This document shows, piece after piece, positions 34,019 through 43,847 of a DNA stretch of 64,000 bases. The stretch lies in contig JAFQXD010000056.1 of assembly GCA_017407115.1 (NCBI GenBank), positions 57,399-121,398 on the forward strand. Reading direction: 5' to 3'. Within the stretch, counting starts at the first letter, position 1. Every line of letters begins with the position of its first letter. This stretch comes from Methanobrevibacter sp. (GTDB taxonomy: Archaea; Methanobacteriota; Methanobacteria; Methanobacteriales; Methanobacteriaceae). A model generated the notes under the pieces. It saw only the letters and a program-made list of their open reading frames with translations, ran no database searches and had not been told where the DNA came from. The position numbers and the translations under genes are program-made.

Positions 34019-34852
34019 CTAATATTCTCCAAAATCAATCTTTTCTGGAGCAGGACGGAATCTTTTTTCTTTTGGAGGTAATTCCATATAATTACCATAG
34101 ATTCTAGTTAATATTTTATCAGGATTATTTGGAATATTCACTTCGATATCTTCAAATCTTGCCTTTTTTGAAGGCAACCAATCTTTTTTATCATATACTG
34201 GCATTTGACATATTGCAGGAAAGTCACAAACTTGATTACATTCTTCATTTACATATTTTGAAAAACTTTTGATACATCTCTTTTTAATATATTGTGGAGA
34301 AATAGGCATTATTTTTAAAATATAATGGATTGATTGTTGCAGATATTTTTTAAATTTTGATTCATTATCATATTTTAAATAAGCATATACTGTTAATTGG
34401 TTTAGTATAAAACAAGAACATTTATGGATAAACCGTTTAAATTTATTATTTGGTATATTATCTAAAATAAATATGTCTATAAATATATTTGGAGTATAAT
34501 TAACTTGATTAGCCCACCATTCTGCCATAATAGTGTCTTTTAGTGTTAACTGTCCCCAAGGGTGGTGGTAATCATTAGGTTTTGTTTCATTAAAAAAACA
34601 ATATTTATCATCAAGTTCATTGTTTAAAATCTCGCTTAACTTTTCAAATTCATTTCTAAATAAGATTACATCAATATCATCATCCCATGGTATAAATCCA
34701 CCATGCCTTATAGTCCCAAGCAAACTTCCGCCATAGATAAAATAAGTTATATTGTTTTCTTCACAAATTTTAATGAAATATTTTAGGATTTCTTTACTAA
34801 CTAATTGTAAATGTTTTAGTGTTTCATCGTCATATCGTTTTGATTTTACCAT
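34019..34852 (-). CDS. licD: LicD-family phosphotransferase 2
   Basis: A 277-residue protein resembling the first LicD copy in length and motif: YFIYGGSLLGTIRHGGFIPW, then DDDIDVILFRNE, with the acidic DDDID core. It retains the C-terminal pattern GNYMELPPKEKRF seen in the other copy (GDYMQLPPEEERF). Two copies suggest two acceptor positions or two head groups on the surface polymer. It is separated from the other copy by the aminotransferase, fusion and methyltransferase genes. Confidence 0.78.
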   Translation of the reverse strand: MVKSKRYDDETLKHLQLVSKEILKYFIKICEENNITYFIYGGSLLGTIRHGGFIPWDDDIDVILFRNEFEKLSEILNNELDDKYCFFNETKPNDYHHPWGQLTLKDTIMAEWWANQVNYTPNIFIDIFILDNIPNNKFKRFIHKCSCFILNQLTVYAYLKYDNESKFKKYLQQSIHYILKIMPISPQYIKKRCIKSFSKYVNEECNQVCDFPAICQMPVYDKKDWLPSKKARFEDIEVNIPNNPDKILTRIYGNYMELPPKEKRFRPAPEKIDFGEY

Positions 34853-34999
34853 ATTACCCCTTTAATTCTATATTTATTAATGTTTAATACAATATAATAT
34901 TTGTAGTTTTAACTATTTCTTTCTCCAACATATAATTTAATAGAAAATTAGGTATGCAATATTTATAAATACGCCCCATTAGTAAAGTTTAAATTATCC

Positions 35000-36286
35000 T
35001 CAATACCCTTTTATTATTTTATTAATTTTTTCAGCATTTACATCACTATTATCCATATCCGATTCGTGGGACGATTTATTTTTAAATGCAGATTTAAAAA
35101 CTATAGGAAGACCCTTTGGCATTGTTAATGATTTTTTAATTATGAATTTTAGTCGTGAAAATGTTGGATTAGTTGGATAAAAATCACTTTTAAATGAATC
35201 ATCATTAATCATCTTTTCAGCATAATCACAAATATTTTCATAAACTAATTTATCCCCAAAATAATAATATTTTTTAACATCTTCATCAGAAACAGGAAAT
35301 GGTTTATCAGATTTGCCTGTATTAAACTTTTCAAATTCTTCATAAGAATCAATGCAATCTGCATGACATAATAATGGATTATCAAAATCAGAATCTAAAG
35401 GAACAGGCCTTAAAATATTGCACTGTTTTTTTAATAAATAAACATCAATAATAGAAGTACTTAAACATGTATTTAAGTAATCAGATGGTCTAATCCATTC
35501 TTGAATAGCATATTTACCAATATAATGAAAATTTGGATATTTCTTTTCCAAAGCTTGTGCATCAAAATATTCAGTAACTACATTATATTCAGCAGGATGA
35601 GGTCGATAAATAAATTCTTTTTCAGGATGTTCTTCTAAAAATTTTATAACCCATTCCATGAAAATTTTTTTAGTCTCAATATCCCATTTTTGCATATATT
35701 TACCATCTTCAAGATTGTTATTCAACCTAATTAATCTTTCATCAGTATCATATTCATTGAATGTGAAACTGGAAATGAATAAGACCCATTCTTTTTGAAA
35801 ATCTAATCCAAATTCTTTAGCCAATTCTTCTTTTGTTTTATAAAATGAATCAAACATTTCGTTAGAAAAATCTGTCTTAATATCACCAGTCACTGCCAAA
35901 TTTCTCTCAGGAATGCCTTGTTTCATCATTTCTTCTTTAATATGTTCGCTCCAACATATAAACGACATGTGTTTCAAGTATTCTCTTGGATAATGAAGTG
36001 TTGAATTCAAAATTCTATCTGCAATTACTTGCTCATATCGCATATTCAACATTTTATCAATTTTAGGCCTAAAACGTGCAGTAAATCTTTCTAAATCACT
36101 ATTATCGTATCCAGAATGAGCAATTACCAATTTTGGTTTTTCTTTAATTGGAAAAACAATTTCATGATAATTCCAATAATCTTTTAGTTCAACACTATAT
36201 CCTCTTCTTTCAAATTCTGCTTTTAAAAGATTAGCATTATTTAATTCTCTTTCAGGTAGTTCATAAAATATTACAATATCTGCCAT
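35000..36286 (-). CDS. polymer-type glycerophosphotransferase-like or surface carbohydrate transferase
   Basis: A 428-residue protein with a GT-B type layout. The segment EFIYRPHPAEYN near residue 235, and the terminal CLSTSIIDVYLLKKQ, resemble the CDP-glycerol glycerophosphotransferase (TagB/TagF) group and the transferases encoded beside pseudaminic acid genes. It is followed by the TarI/IspD-like gene and GpsA, which could make CDP-glycerol or a related donor. The exact donor and acceptor are inferred. Confidence 0.55.
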   Translation of the reverse strand: MADIVIFYELPERELNNANLLKAEFERRGYSVELKDYWNYHEIVFPIKEKPKLVIAHSGYDNSDLERFTARFRPKIDKMLNMRYEQVIADRILNSTLHYPREYLKHMSFICWSEHIKEEMMKQGIPERNLAVTGDIKTDFSNEMFDSFYKTKEELAKEFGLDFQKEWVLFISSFTFNEYDTDERLIRLNNNLEDGKYMQKWDIETKKIFMEWVIKFLEEHPEKEFIYRPHPAEYNVVTEYFDAQALEKKYPNFHYIGKYAIQEWIRPSDYLNTCLSTSIIDVYLLKKQCNILRPVPLDSDFDNPLLCHADCIDSYEEFEKFNTGKSDKPFPVSDEDVKKYYYFGDKLVYENICDYAEKMINDDSFKSDFYPTNPTFSRLKFIIKKSLTMPKGLPIVFKSAFKNKSSHESDMDNSDVNAEKINKIIKGY

Positions 36287-36979
36287 TTAATCACCCAAAA
36301 TTGATTCTGAAATAGTTATATCAAAAGGACGTGTGATTTTAAAGTTAGATGAATCTCCCTCAAATAAATATACTTCTTCATCTCTTAAATAGAAAAGCAT
36401 CATGGCTTCATCCAATAAGTTAATTTCATCCTCAGTTAAATCTTCATAAATTTCTATAAATTTTTTAATATTAAAAGATTGTGGAGTTTGTGCATGGAAC
36501 AAATGTTTTCTTTCAGGAATTTTTGTAAGTTTATTATTTTCTTTACTTTGAAAAATCACATCCACTGCAGGAACAACTGGACTAGCCGCACCAAATTCAC
36601 ATGCATATTTGATGCTATCTTCAATTAACTTTGGTGAGACAAAAATTCTTGCACCATCATGAGTAACCATAATCGCATTGTCATCAGCCCCATTTTCAAT
36701 AGCATAATATATTGAGTTTAAAATAGTATCATTACGTGTTTTTCCACCCTCAATAACAATTAACCTATTATCATCAAAATATTTATCAATTAACTCTTGA
36801 GTATCATTTAAATATTGTTTTGGGGAAGAAATAATAATTTTATCCAACAAATCAACTTTTAAAAAAGGTTCAATGCAATAAGCCAATAAAGGTTTATTAT
36901 TTATCTTAAAAAATTGTTTTGGAACACCCATTCCTAATCTAGTTCCAGTTCCTCCAGCCAATATTGCAGCAAAAATCAT
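36287..36979 (-). CDS. IspD/TarI-like cytidylyltransferase
   Basis: A 230-residue cytidylyltransferase with the nucleotide-binding loop ILAGGTGTRLGMGVPKQF at about residues 6-23, the loop VTHDGAR (about residue 107) and the catalytic-side segment AQTPQSFN. The IspD fold is used for isoprenoids in bacteria, but archaea use the mevalonate route. TarI, which makes CDP-ribitol or a related CDP-polyol, is therefore the better reading. It lies one base from the polymer transferase gene and a few bases from GpsA, which suggests a teichoic-acid-like polymer. Confidence 0.72.
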   Translation of the reverse strand: MIFAAILAGGTGTRLGMGVPKQFFKINNKPLLAYCIEPFLKVDLLDKIIISSPKQYLNDTQELIDKYFDDNRLIVIEGGKTRNDTILNSIYYAIENGADDNAIMVTHDGARIFVSPKLIEDSIKYACEFGAASPVVPAVDVIFQSKENNKLTKIPERKHLFHAQTPQSFNIKKFIEIYEDLTEDEINLLDEAMMLFYLRDEEVYLFEGDSSNFKITRPFDITISESILGD

Positions 36980-36991
36980 ATAATCACTTAA

Positions 36992-37957
36992 TTATAATTG
37001 CTCCCATAATTTATAAAAAGCATTTTTAGGATTTGCTTGATTAATAATTACCTCATAAACAAAGTTCACAGTTAATGAATTTACATTTAATTCATCACAT
37101 AAACTTTTTAATATAATAGCAGTATTTTTTCCTTCAAACAATACTCCAGAAGCTTTTTCATCAACAACAATACCTTGACCACTTAATACTCCTAAAGTAT
37201 GATTTCTACTAACTGTTAAAGTAGATGCAGTCACAATATCTCCAAAACCACAATAATCATCCACAGTATCTCTTTTACCACCTAATTTTTCAATAATATC
37301 TTTTGTTTCATTATAACTTTTAGTGAATACTGCAAATTTTGCATTATTGTTAATATCCATTCCCTCACAAATCCCTTGTGAAATTGCAACAATATTCTTA
37401 ATGATTCCACAAAATTCTGTCCCAATCACATCTGTATTTGCATTAACTTTAAAAGAATCTGTAACAAGAATCTCTTTAACTTTATTTAAATAAGTTTCAT
37501 CACTACATGCAATAGTAGTTGAAGCAGACAAACGTTTCACCATTTCAGATGCAATATTTGGTCCCGAAAATGCGACTGGAGGCCTTTTAGTAATTTCTTC
37601 AATAATATCCGTCATTGTTTTATTAGTTTTATTTTCAATTCCTTTAGCAGTGCTGACAAAGATACAATCAGTACTGACTATCTTATTTAATTTTTCAACT
37701 AATTCTCTCATGACAGATGATGGAATGCATAAAAATACTGCTTCAACATCTTTTAAGTCATCTAAATTACATACAGCAGAAATATTCTCATGTAATTTAA
37801 CATTAGGAAAATATTGTGAATTCACATTATTATTGTTAATATCATTACAAATTTCCTCACGTCTTGCATATAATAATACATTTGCATTTGGAGCAACAGT
37901 TTGGGCAACAGCAGTTCCCATAGCTCCAGCACCAATGACTCCAACAGTTATTGACAT
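36992..37957 (-). CDS. gpsA: NAD(P)-dependent glycerol-3-phosphate dehydrogenase
   Basis: A 321-residue protein with the Rossmann motif GVIGAGAMGTAV at residues 6-17, a substrate-side loop STAKGIENKTNKT near 100, and the conserved GIIKNIVAISQG near 200 that carries the catalytic lysine. It makes sn-glycerol-3-phosphate from dihydroxyacetone phosphate. Archaeal lipids use sn-glycerol-1-phosphate, so this gene most likely feeds a surface polymer through the adjacent cytidylyltransferases and transferase. Motifs are intact. Confidence 0.8.
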   Translation of the reverse strand: MSITVGVIGAGAMGTAVAQTVAPNANVLLYARREEICNDINNNNVNSQYFPNVKLHENISAVCNLDDLKDVEAVFLCIPSSVMRELVEKLNKIVSTDCIFVSTAKGIENKTNKTMTDIIEEITKRPPVAFSGPNIASEMVKRLSASTTIACSDETYLNKVKEILVTDSFKVNANTDVIGTEFCGIIKNIVAISQGICEGMDINNNAKFAVFTKSYNETKDIIEKLGGKRDTVDDYCGFGDIVTASTLTVSRNHTLGVLSGQGIVVDEKASGVLFEGKNTAIILKSLCDELNVNSLTVNFVYEVIINQANPKNAFYKLWEQL

Positions 37958-39010
37958 TTAATCACCTTTAACAAAATATAATTCAAAGGGAGTTCCTTTT
38001 TTTAAATCTTTATTAACTTTTTTACCTAATATTTCTTTTAAATATTTCGGATGAAGACCAAACCCTGGTCTGATTGAACGAACATTATCCTCAGTGATAA
38101 TTTCACCTTCTTTAATATCTTCAACAACAAACAATGATCTTGAAAATTCTCGATTCAATTTAGATTTTTCAGATAAATCGTAATTTACTTTTCCTAAAGC
38201 TTTTTCAACATTCCTAATCGAATCAACCATCTGTTTAAATTCATGAGGCTCCATTGAAAATTCTGAATCTGGACCTCCCATATTCCTATCCAAAATGAAA
38301 TGTTTTTCAATAATATTTGCTCCTAAAGCAACAGCAGCTGTTGAAACTTCACTGCCTAAGGTATGGTCTGACAAACCTACAACAACATCAAATCTTTTAG
38401 CAATATCAGGAATTGTATTTAGATTAATTTCTTCAAAAGGTGCTGGATAAGAAGAAGTACATTTTAAAAGAGAGATTTTATCATTTCCACAATCCAAACA
38501 AGTTTTTACCGCCAATTTAATATCTTCAAAATCAGCAATACCTGTTGAGATAATAATCGGTTTATCCAATTTTGCAACATATTCGATTAATGGAATATCT
38601 GTTATTTCAAAAGATGCAATTTTATAAACAGGCACTCCCATATCTTCTAGAAAATCTACAGAAGTTTTATCAAAAGGTGAAGAAAATACAATTAATCCCA
38701 AATCTTCTGCTATCTTTTTAAGTTTAGGTTGCCAATCCCAAGGCATGTAAGCATCCTCATATAAGTTATGAAGCACTTGTCCATCCCAAACAGTACCCTG
38801 TTTAATTTGAAAATACTCATTATCACAATCAAGAGTAATTGTATCTGGAGTAAAAGTCTGAAATTTAACTGCATCAGCACCAGATCTAGCCATTGCTTCA
38901 ATTGTTTTGACCGCAATGTCAAAATCATTCATATGGTTTGCTGAAAGTTCAGCTATAATAAATGCAGGGTTGTTTTCACCAATTTTTTTATCACCAATTT
39001 GAAATTCCAT
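37958..39010 (-). CDS. pseI: pseudaminic acid synthase
   Basis: A 350-residue protein. The NeuB-type barrel begins after FIIAELSANHMNDF (residues 18-31), with KFQTFTPDTI, FSSPFDKTS and HFILDRNMGGPDSEFS bearing the metal-binding His and Asp. A C-terminal SAF domain (residues 290-350, RSLFVVEDIKEGEIITEDNVR) is typical of the family. It condenses a 2,4-diacetamido sugar with phosphoenolpyruvate to make pseudaminic acid. It is one of six pathway functions in this operon. Confidence 0.85.
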   Translation of the reverse strand: MEFQIGDKKIGENNPAFIIAELSANHMNDFDIAVKTIEAMARSGADAVKFQTFTPDTITLDCDNEYFQIKQGTVWDGQVLHNLYEDAYMPWDWQPKLKKIAEDLGLIVFSSPFDKTSVDFLEDMGVPVYKIASFEITDIPLIEYVAKLDKPIIISTGIADFEDIKLAVKTCLDCGNDKISLLKCTSSYPAPFEEINLNTIPDIAKRFDVVVGLSDHTLGSEVSTAAVALGANIIEKHFILDRNMGGPDSEFSMEPHEFKQMVDSIRNVEKALGKVNYDLSEKSKLNREFSRSLFVVEDIKEGEIITEDNVRSIRPGFGLHPKYLKEILGKKVNKDLKKGTPFELYFVKGD

Positions 39011-39014
39011 AATA

Positions 39015-40448
39015 TTACTCCTTAATAAATTTAAATGCTTGACAATCCTTTATTATAATATCTTCATCTTTTTTAAAACCCATTGATTTAAAAAATGAAA
39101 TTGAACGCAAATTATCCTTTTTAATGTATGCAACTACTTTACCCTCCACTAAATCTAATCCCTTCGATAATAAAATTTTAGATAAACCTAAACTCCGATA
39201 TTTTTTATTTAAACTAATACTAATTACTGGAAATTTTTCATCAAAATCTAATCGTAATTGACCAATTATATCATTACTATATTCTAAAACATAAAATTTA
39301 ACAGAAGTATCGTTTAAAACATTCTTAAACCAAATTTTATGATCTTCTAATTTAATTTTCTCTGAATTGAATGAACTTTCACGAACTTCATCATCATTAG
39401 CAATTTCAAATATTTTAAGACAATCTTCTTTTTTAATTTCTCTGAATACTAAATTATTCTTATAAAATTCATTAAGAATAGATTTAACAATATTAATAGA
39501 ACCTTTACCATTTACAGCTTGAATACCCAATAATCGCTTATCATAACGAATATTTTTATCTTCTAAAAATTCAATTCTATCTAAAATATTATCTAATAAA
39601 TTTTCATCATTCCAACAACCAGCATATTCAATGAAACCTTGTTTTTTCCAGTTTAGAATATTATTCTTTTGATTTTCAATTATACCAATAGCTACTGTTG
39701 GAACACCAATGCATGCAAGTTCATATAATGTTTGACCGCTTGCGGAGATTGCTAAATCAACAGAAGACATCGCATTGATTATTTCACTAGATTCCGGTGA
39801 ATAAATCAATTCAACATTACTATTTTTTAAATTTTCTATTTCAGAAACATTATCAAAACTATCAGCAATAATGACCTTTTTAGTAACATTTGGAAACTTA
39901 TTATTTAATAATTCTAAAATTTTTGGAGTCAGATTTCTTAAATCATTTCCTCCCATTGTAATTAAGATATTTTTTATTGAATCATTAATCTTTAGTTTAG
40001 AAATATCCCAAAAATCTTTTCTTAAAGGAATATAATCATTACCTAATAAATATCGAATATTATCTCGTTTTTTGTAATCCATATTTGAAGCATCTAATGT
40101 CCCATTTATAACAATACCTTTTGGATAATTTAAACGATTATTATCATCAACATATGCCACTAAAGGAACAATATTAGAAATTTCATTAAATACATCGATA
40201 TCAGCTAAATATGAATCAATAATAACAATATCTGCTTTTGATATTACAGACAAGTCATCTAACCAATTAATTATATCAACATTAATATTAGGAAGAATTG
40301 ATTTAACAGAATCATCACCATTTATTAAAAAGTTTGGAGAGATGTCGAACTGTTCAAAAGCTTGGTATAATGAGCTACATCTAGCAACATGCCCAAAACC
40401 AATATTCTTCCCTCCTTCAGTTAAAATAAATACATTCATATTAATCAA
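39015..40448 (-). CDS. pseG: PseG-PseH fusion: UDP-sugar hydrolase and N-acetyltransferase
   Basis: A 477-residue fusion. Residues 1-325 match PseG: FILTEGGKNIGFGHVARCSSLYQAF opens the fold and SASGQTLYELACIGVP follows near residue 235, the nucleotide-side pattern. Residues 335-477 are a GNAT acetyltransferase (NNLVFREIKKEDCLKIFEIAND, then RSLGLSKILL as the acetyl-CoA loop), equal to PseH. It therefore supplies two successive steps, 4-N-acetylation and UDP removal. Fusion is seen directly; the step assignments are by family. Confidence 0.8.
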   Translation of the reverse strand: MINMNVFILTEGGKNIGFGHVARCSSLYQAFEQFDISPNFLINGDDSVKSILPNINVDIINWLDDLSVISKADIVIIDSYLADIDVFNEISNIVPLVAYVDDNNRLNYPKGIVINGTLDASNMDYKKRDNIRYLLGNDYIPLRKDFWDISKLKINDSIKNILITMGGNDLRNLTPKILELLNNKFPNVTKKVIIADSFDNVSEIENLKNSNVELIYSPESSEIINAMSSVDLAISASGQTLYELACIGVPTVAIGIIENQKNNILNWKKQGFIEYAGCWNDENLLDNILDRIEFLEDKNIRYDKRLLGIQAVNGKGSINIVKSILNEFYKNNLVFREIKKEDCLKIFEIANDDEVRESSFNSEKIKLEDHKIWFKNVLNDTSVKFYVLEYSNDIIGQLRLDFDEKFPVISISLNKKYRSLGLSKILLSKGLDLVEGKVVAYIKKDNLRSISFFKSMGFKKDEDIIIKDCQAFKFIKE

Positions 40449-41595
40449 ATTCAGAAATTACCTTGAATAATTTTTCTTTAACAAATTCAATATCCTCATC
40501 AGTTAATGTTGGATACATTGGAATACTAATCTCTTTTTTATAGAATTCCTCACAAATAGGACATAAACTATTATTAAATCCTAATTTTTGATAATATGGT
40601 TGTTTATAAACCGGAATATAATGTACTTGAACACCAATCCCTTCTTGTCTTAATTTAGTAAAAATTTCTTTTTTATTATTAACAAATTTATCTTTCAATA
40701 AAATCGGATATAAATGATAAGCTGATTCCCTATCTTCTTTTTCAATTGTTACATCAAAATAAGGATTATCCTCAAATATTTCATCATAAATTTTAGCTAC
40801 TTTCCGTCTAGATTTAATAAAAGAATCTAATTTCTTTAGTTGTGAAACGCCCAAAGCACATTGAATATCAGTTATGCGATAGTTGAAACCTAATTCCTGC
40901 ATTTCATAATACCAATCACCATGAGGTTCATTTACTAAGTTGTTTTTAGTTATTCCATGAGATCTAAATAATTGTAATCTTTCAAAGTATTCCTCATCAT
41001 TTGTAACAATTATTCCACCCTCGCCTGTTGTAATATGCTTAACTGGATGGAAACTAAACATTGCCATTTCAGAATAAGTTAAAGAACCTATTTTTTTGCC
41101 ATCATATTTAGCGCCCAATGCATGAGCCCCATCTTCAAAAAGTTTAACATCATTATCTTCAGCGATTTCTGAAAACTCTTTTAAGTCAACAGGTTGGCCA
41201 GAATAATGAACTGGTGAAATCAATTTAGTTTTATCTGAAACTTTGATTTTTGATGCATCTAAGTTACCAGTTTCAATTTCAACATCACCAAAATTAACAT
41301 CAGCCCCCAAATATAAAGCGGCATTTGAAGTAGCAACAAAAGTATTAGGGCTAGTTATTACTTCATCCCCTTTTCCAATACCTAAAGCAAAATAAGCGCC
41401 ATGCAATGCAGAAGTTCCTGAGTTAAAAGCCACAGCAAATTTTGCACCACAATATTTAGCAATATCTTTTTCAAACTCTTCAATTTTTGGCCCTTGAGTA
41501 ATTAATGGAGATTTAAGAGTTTTTACAACTTCTTCAATGTCTTCATCATCAATTGTCTGTTTTCCATAAGGTAAAAATTTAGAAATAAAAAACAC
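40441..41595 (-). CDS. pseC: PseC-type aminotransferase
   Basis: A 384-residue DegT/DnrJ-type PLP enzyme. GTSALHGAYFALGIGKGDEVI (from about residue 60) is the cofactor-phosphate region, and SFHPVKHITTGEGG (about residue 185) holds the active-site lysine. It transfers the amino group to the 4-keto sugar made by PseB. It overlaps the PseG-PseH gene by eight bases, indicating translational coupling. Confidence 0.85.
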   Translation of the reverse strand: MFFISKFLPYGKQTIDDEDIEEVVKTLKSPLITQGPKIEEFEKDIAKYCGAKFAVAFNSGTSALHGAYFALGIGKGDEVITSPNTFVATSNAALYLGADVNFGDVEIETGNLDASKIKVSDKTKLISPVHYSGQPVDLKEFSEIAEDNDVKLFEDGAHALGAKYDGKKIGSLTYSEMAMFSFHPVKHITTGEGGIIVTNDEEYFERLQLFRSHGITKNNLVNEPHGDWYYEMQELGFNYRITDIQCALGVSQLKKLDSFIKSRRKVAKIYDEIFEDNPYFDVTIEKEDRESAYHLYPILLKDKFVNNKKEIFTKLRQEGIGVQVHYIPVYKQPYYQKLGFNNSLCPICEEFYKKEISIPMYPTLTDEDIEFVKEKLFKVISEFD

Positions 41596-41600
41596 CCCAA

Positions 41601-42905
41601 TTAATTTTCTTCAACGATATTACGTTTAAATACAGGATCTACTTTTTTACCAATTAATATGCCCTCAGTAGAATCTTGCTCGATTGCTTTTTTAATATTA
41701 ATCATCGCTTCTTCAGCCGCAGCCAAGAAAGCTTCAATTTCCTTTTCAGTATGAGATAAATTGATATTATTAATTCCAACAGTGATTATTCCATTATGAA
41801 TCATTGCTTGAGAGTAAATTGAATTAATATCCAGATAATCAAGGCTTCCAACATCTTCAAATTCAACACCACAGTGTGGAGGAAGTCCGCTAACGAGAAT
41901 CACATCTTCTAATTCATATTTTTTAATGAGACTTTCAAGTCCTTCTTTCAACATGGTTCCTAGTTTCCAAATATAATCATAAGAACCGGGTTTTTCTAAT
42001 ATTTTTAAAGCAGCAATAGAACCCGCCATGGATAATGCTTCTCCACCAAATGTTGTAGAAACAAAAATTCCTTCTTCAATTTGTTTCATGATTTCTTTTT
42101 TACCGGCAACAGCAGAAATTGGTAATCCATTACCCATACCTTTACCAAAAGCAGCCATATCCGGAACAACATCATATAACTCTGAAGCTCCACCTAAAGC
42201 ATATCTAAAACCAGATACTACTTCATCAAATATTAATATTGCTCCATTTTCATGAGTTAAATCTTTAACTTTTTGTAAAAAATTATTTTTAGGACCATTT
42301 GCTTGAATTGGTTCTAAAATGACTGCTGCAATTTGATTAGGATACTCTTTAAATAGTTCTTCTAAAGATTCAATATTATTATATTCAAATGTTTTAGTCA
42401 GATTGGAAACATCATTTGGAATTCCTTTGTTGTTTTCTGTTGAACCAATAGACCAATCATGCATTCCATGATATCCGGACAATACAACTAAATCCCTTCC
42501 AGTATATGCTCTAGCCAATCTAATAGCTGAAGTAGTTGCATCACCACCATTTTTAACAAATCTAACCATTTCAGCGCAGGGAATAATTTCTATAACTTTT
42601 TCGGCCAATTCAACTTCAACTTCAGCTTGAAGAGAAAAAGAAATTCCTTTTTCAAGCTGTTCTTTGACAGCATTGTTTACTTCTTCAATGTTATATCCTA
42701 TTGTAATAGGACCCAATGCACATACAAAATCAATGAATTTATTTCCATCCACATCATATATGTAACATCCTTCACCTCTTTCAATGAAAGCCGGGGAATC
42801 TCCTTGACAATAGTACCTATATGATTTACTGTAAGTTTGAGCACCTAAAGGAGTTACTTCAACTGCTCTTTTTAGTAATTCATTACTTTTTTCATAGTTC
42901 GCCAT
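41601..42905 (-). CDS. glutamate-1-semialdehyde-type aminotransferase in glycan operon
   Basis: A 434-residue class III aminotransferase with the pattern of glutamate-1-semialdehyde mutases: FVKNGGDATTSAIRLARAYTGRD (about residues 115-140), HGMHDW, IFDEVVSGFR and FGKGMGNGLPISAV, with the active-site lysine in the last. In glycan operons this paralog is often an additional sugar or side-chain aminotransferase rather than a haem enzyme. It lies between PseC and an aldo/keto reductase, so a role in modifying the nonulosonic acid is more likely than in tetrapyrrole synthesis. Confidence 0.72.
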   Translation of the reverse strand: MANYEKSNELLKRAVEVTPLGAQTYSKSYRYYCQGDSPAFIERGEGCYIYDVDGNKFIDFVCALGPITIGYNIEEVNNAVKEQLEKGISFSLQAEVEVELAEKVIEIIPCAEMVRFVKNGGDATTSAIRLARAYTGRDLVVLSGYHGMHDWSIGSTENNKGIPNDVSNLTKTFEYNNIESLEELFKEYPNQIAAVILEPIQANGPKNNFLQKVKDLTHENGAILIFDEVVSGFRYALGGASELYDVVPDMAAFGKGMGNGLPISAVAGKKEIMKQIEEGIFVSTTFGGEALSMAGSIAALKILEKPGSYDYIWKLGTMLKEGLESLIKKYELEDVILVSGLPPHCGVEFEDVGSLDYLDINSIYSQAMIHNGIITVGINNINLSHTEKEIEAFLAAAEEAMINIKKAIEQDSTEGILIGKKVDPVFKRNIVEEN

Positions 42906-42917
42906 TTTATCACCAAA

Positions 42918-43847
42918 TTAAAAATTATTCCATTTTCTAGGATCAATCAAATAATCGTCATTTATCCTTAAACTATCAAAATCAATTTTTTCTAAAAGAG
43001 TTTTATCAAATTTATCAATACTTTTAATATTGGTTTCTAACTCCTCTGGAGAGTTAACCCCCAAAATAGTTGAATTAATATAATCATTATAATAAACAAA
43101 TACACTGGCCAATTCAGCTACAGTAACATCACATTTATTAGCAATAGTTAATAAATTCTGTTTAAAAGGTTTAATATCTTCCAAACCCTTTGGAACATCA
43201 GTAATATCACACGGAATGATTCCTTTCAAGAAAGTTGATCTGCTTATTAAACCTATGTTATTTTCATCTAACTCTTTTTGAATGTCATCGAACCGCCTAT
43301 CAAAAATGTTATAAGGAATTTGAAAAAAATCAATAGAACTGCTGTGATTTTCAGTTATAAATTTCGTTTCATGTAATTCATATACTGAAACTCCAAATAA
43401 ATCAACTAAATTATCATCTTTTAATTCATTAATAACAGTCCAAAAATCATCATTTTTGAATATTTCATCAACAGCCTGGTGTAACTGCAATATTGGAATC
43501 CTGTTTAATTGAAGATTTTCTAATGATTCTTCAACAGAATTATAAATGTTATTTTTAAAATCAACGTAAGTTAAATTATCTAAATTATCAATCAATCTTA
43601 ATTTAGTGGCTATTACAAAATTGTTTTTATAATTTTCTAAGAAATTTCCAATTTTTTCTTCACTATCACCATATTCACGAGCGGTGTCAATTAATGTAAT
43701 GCCATTATTATTTGCAGTATTAAGGATAGAATCTACTTCTTCTTGTGTTTTTCTTTTAGTGAATCCATAATCAAGACCAAATTGAACAGTCCCCAATCCA
43801 AATTTAGAAATTTCATATTTTGAGTTTCTAAAATTATTCATTAACAT
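42918..43847 (-). CDS. aldo/keto reductase
   Basis: A 309-residue protein with the family pattern: FGLGTVQFGLDYGFTKRKT, then ITLIDTAREYGDSEEKIGNFL holding the catalytic Asp and Tyr, and LQLHQAVDEIF. The family reduces keto sugars with NADPH. It lies between the PseF-like and the class III aminotransferase genes, where such reductases recur in nonulosonic acid operons. Its substrate is not known. Confidence 0.72.
   Translation of the reverse strand: MLMNNFRNSKYEISKFGLGTVQFGLDYGFTKRKTQEEVDSILNTANNNGITLIDTAREYGDSEEKIGNFLENYKNNFVIATKLRLIDNLDNLTYVDFKNNIYNSVEESLENLQLNRIPILQLHQAVDEIFKNDDFWTVINELKDDNLVDLFGVSVYELHETKFITENHSSSIDFFQIPYNIFDRRFDDIQKELDENNIGLISRSTFLKGIIPCDITDVPKGLEDIKPFKQNLLTIANKCDVTVAELASVFVYYNDYINSTILGVNSPEELETNIKSIDKFDKTLLEKIDFDSLRINDDYLIDPRKWNNF

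Noticed and set aside
36287..36979. IspD of the non-mevalonate isoprenoid pathway
   Set aside because: Archaea use the mevalonate route, and the neighbours are surface-polymer genes, so TarI-like function fits better.
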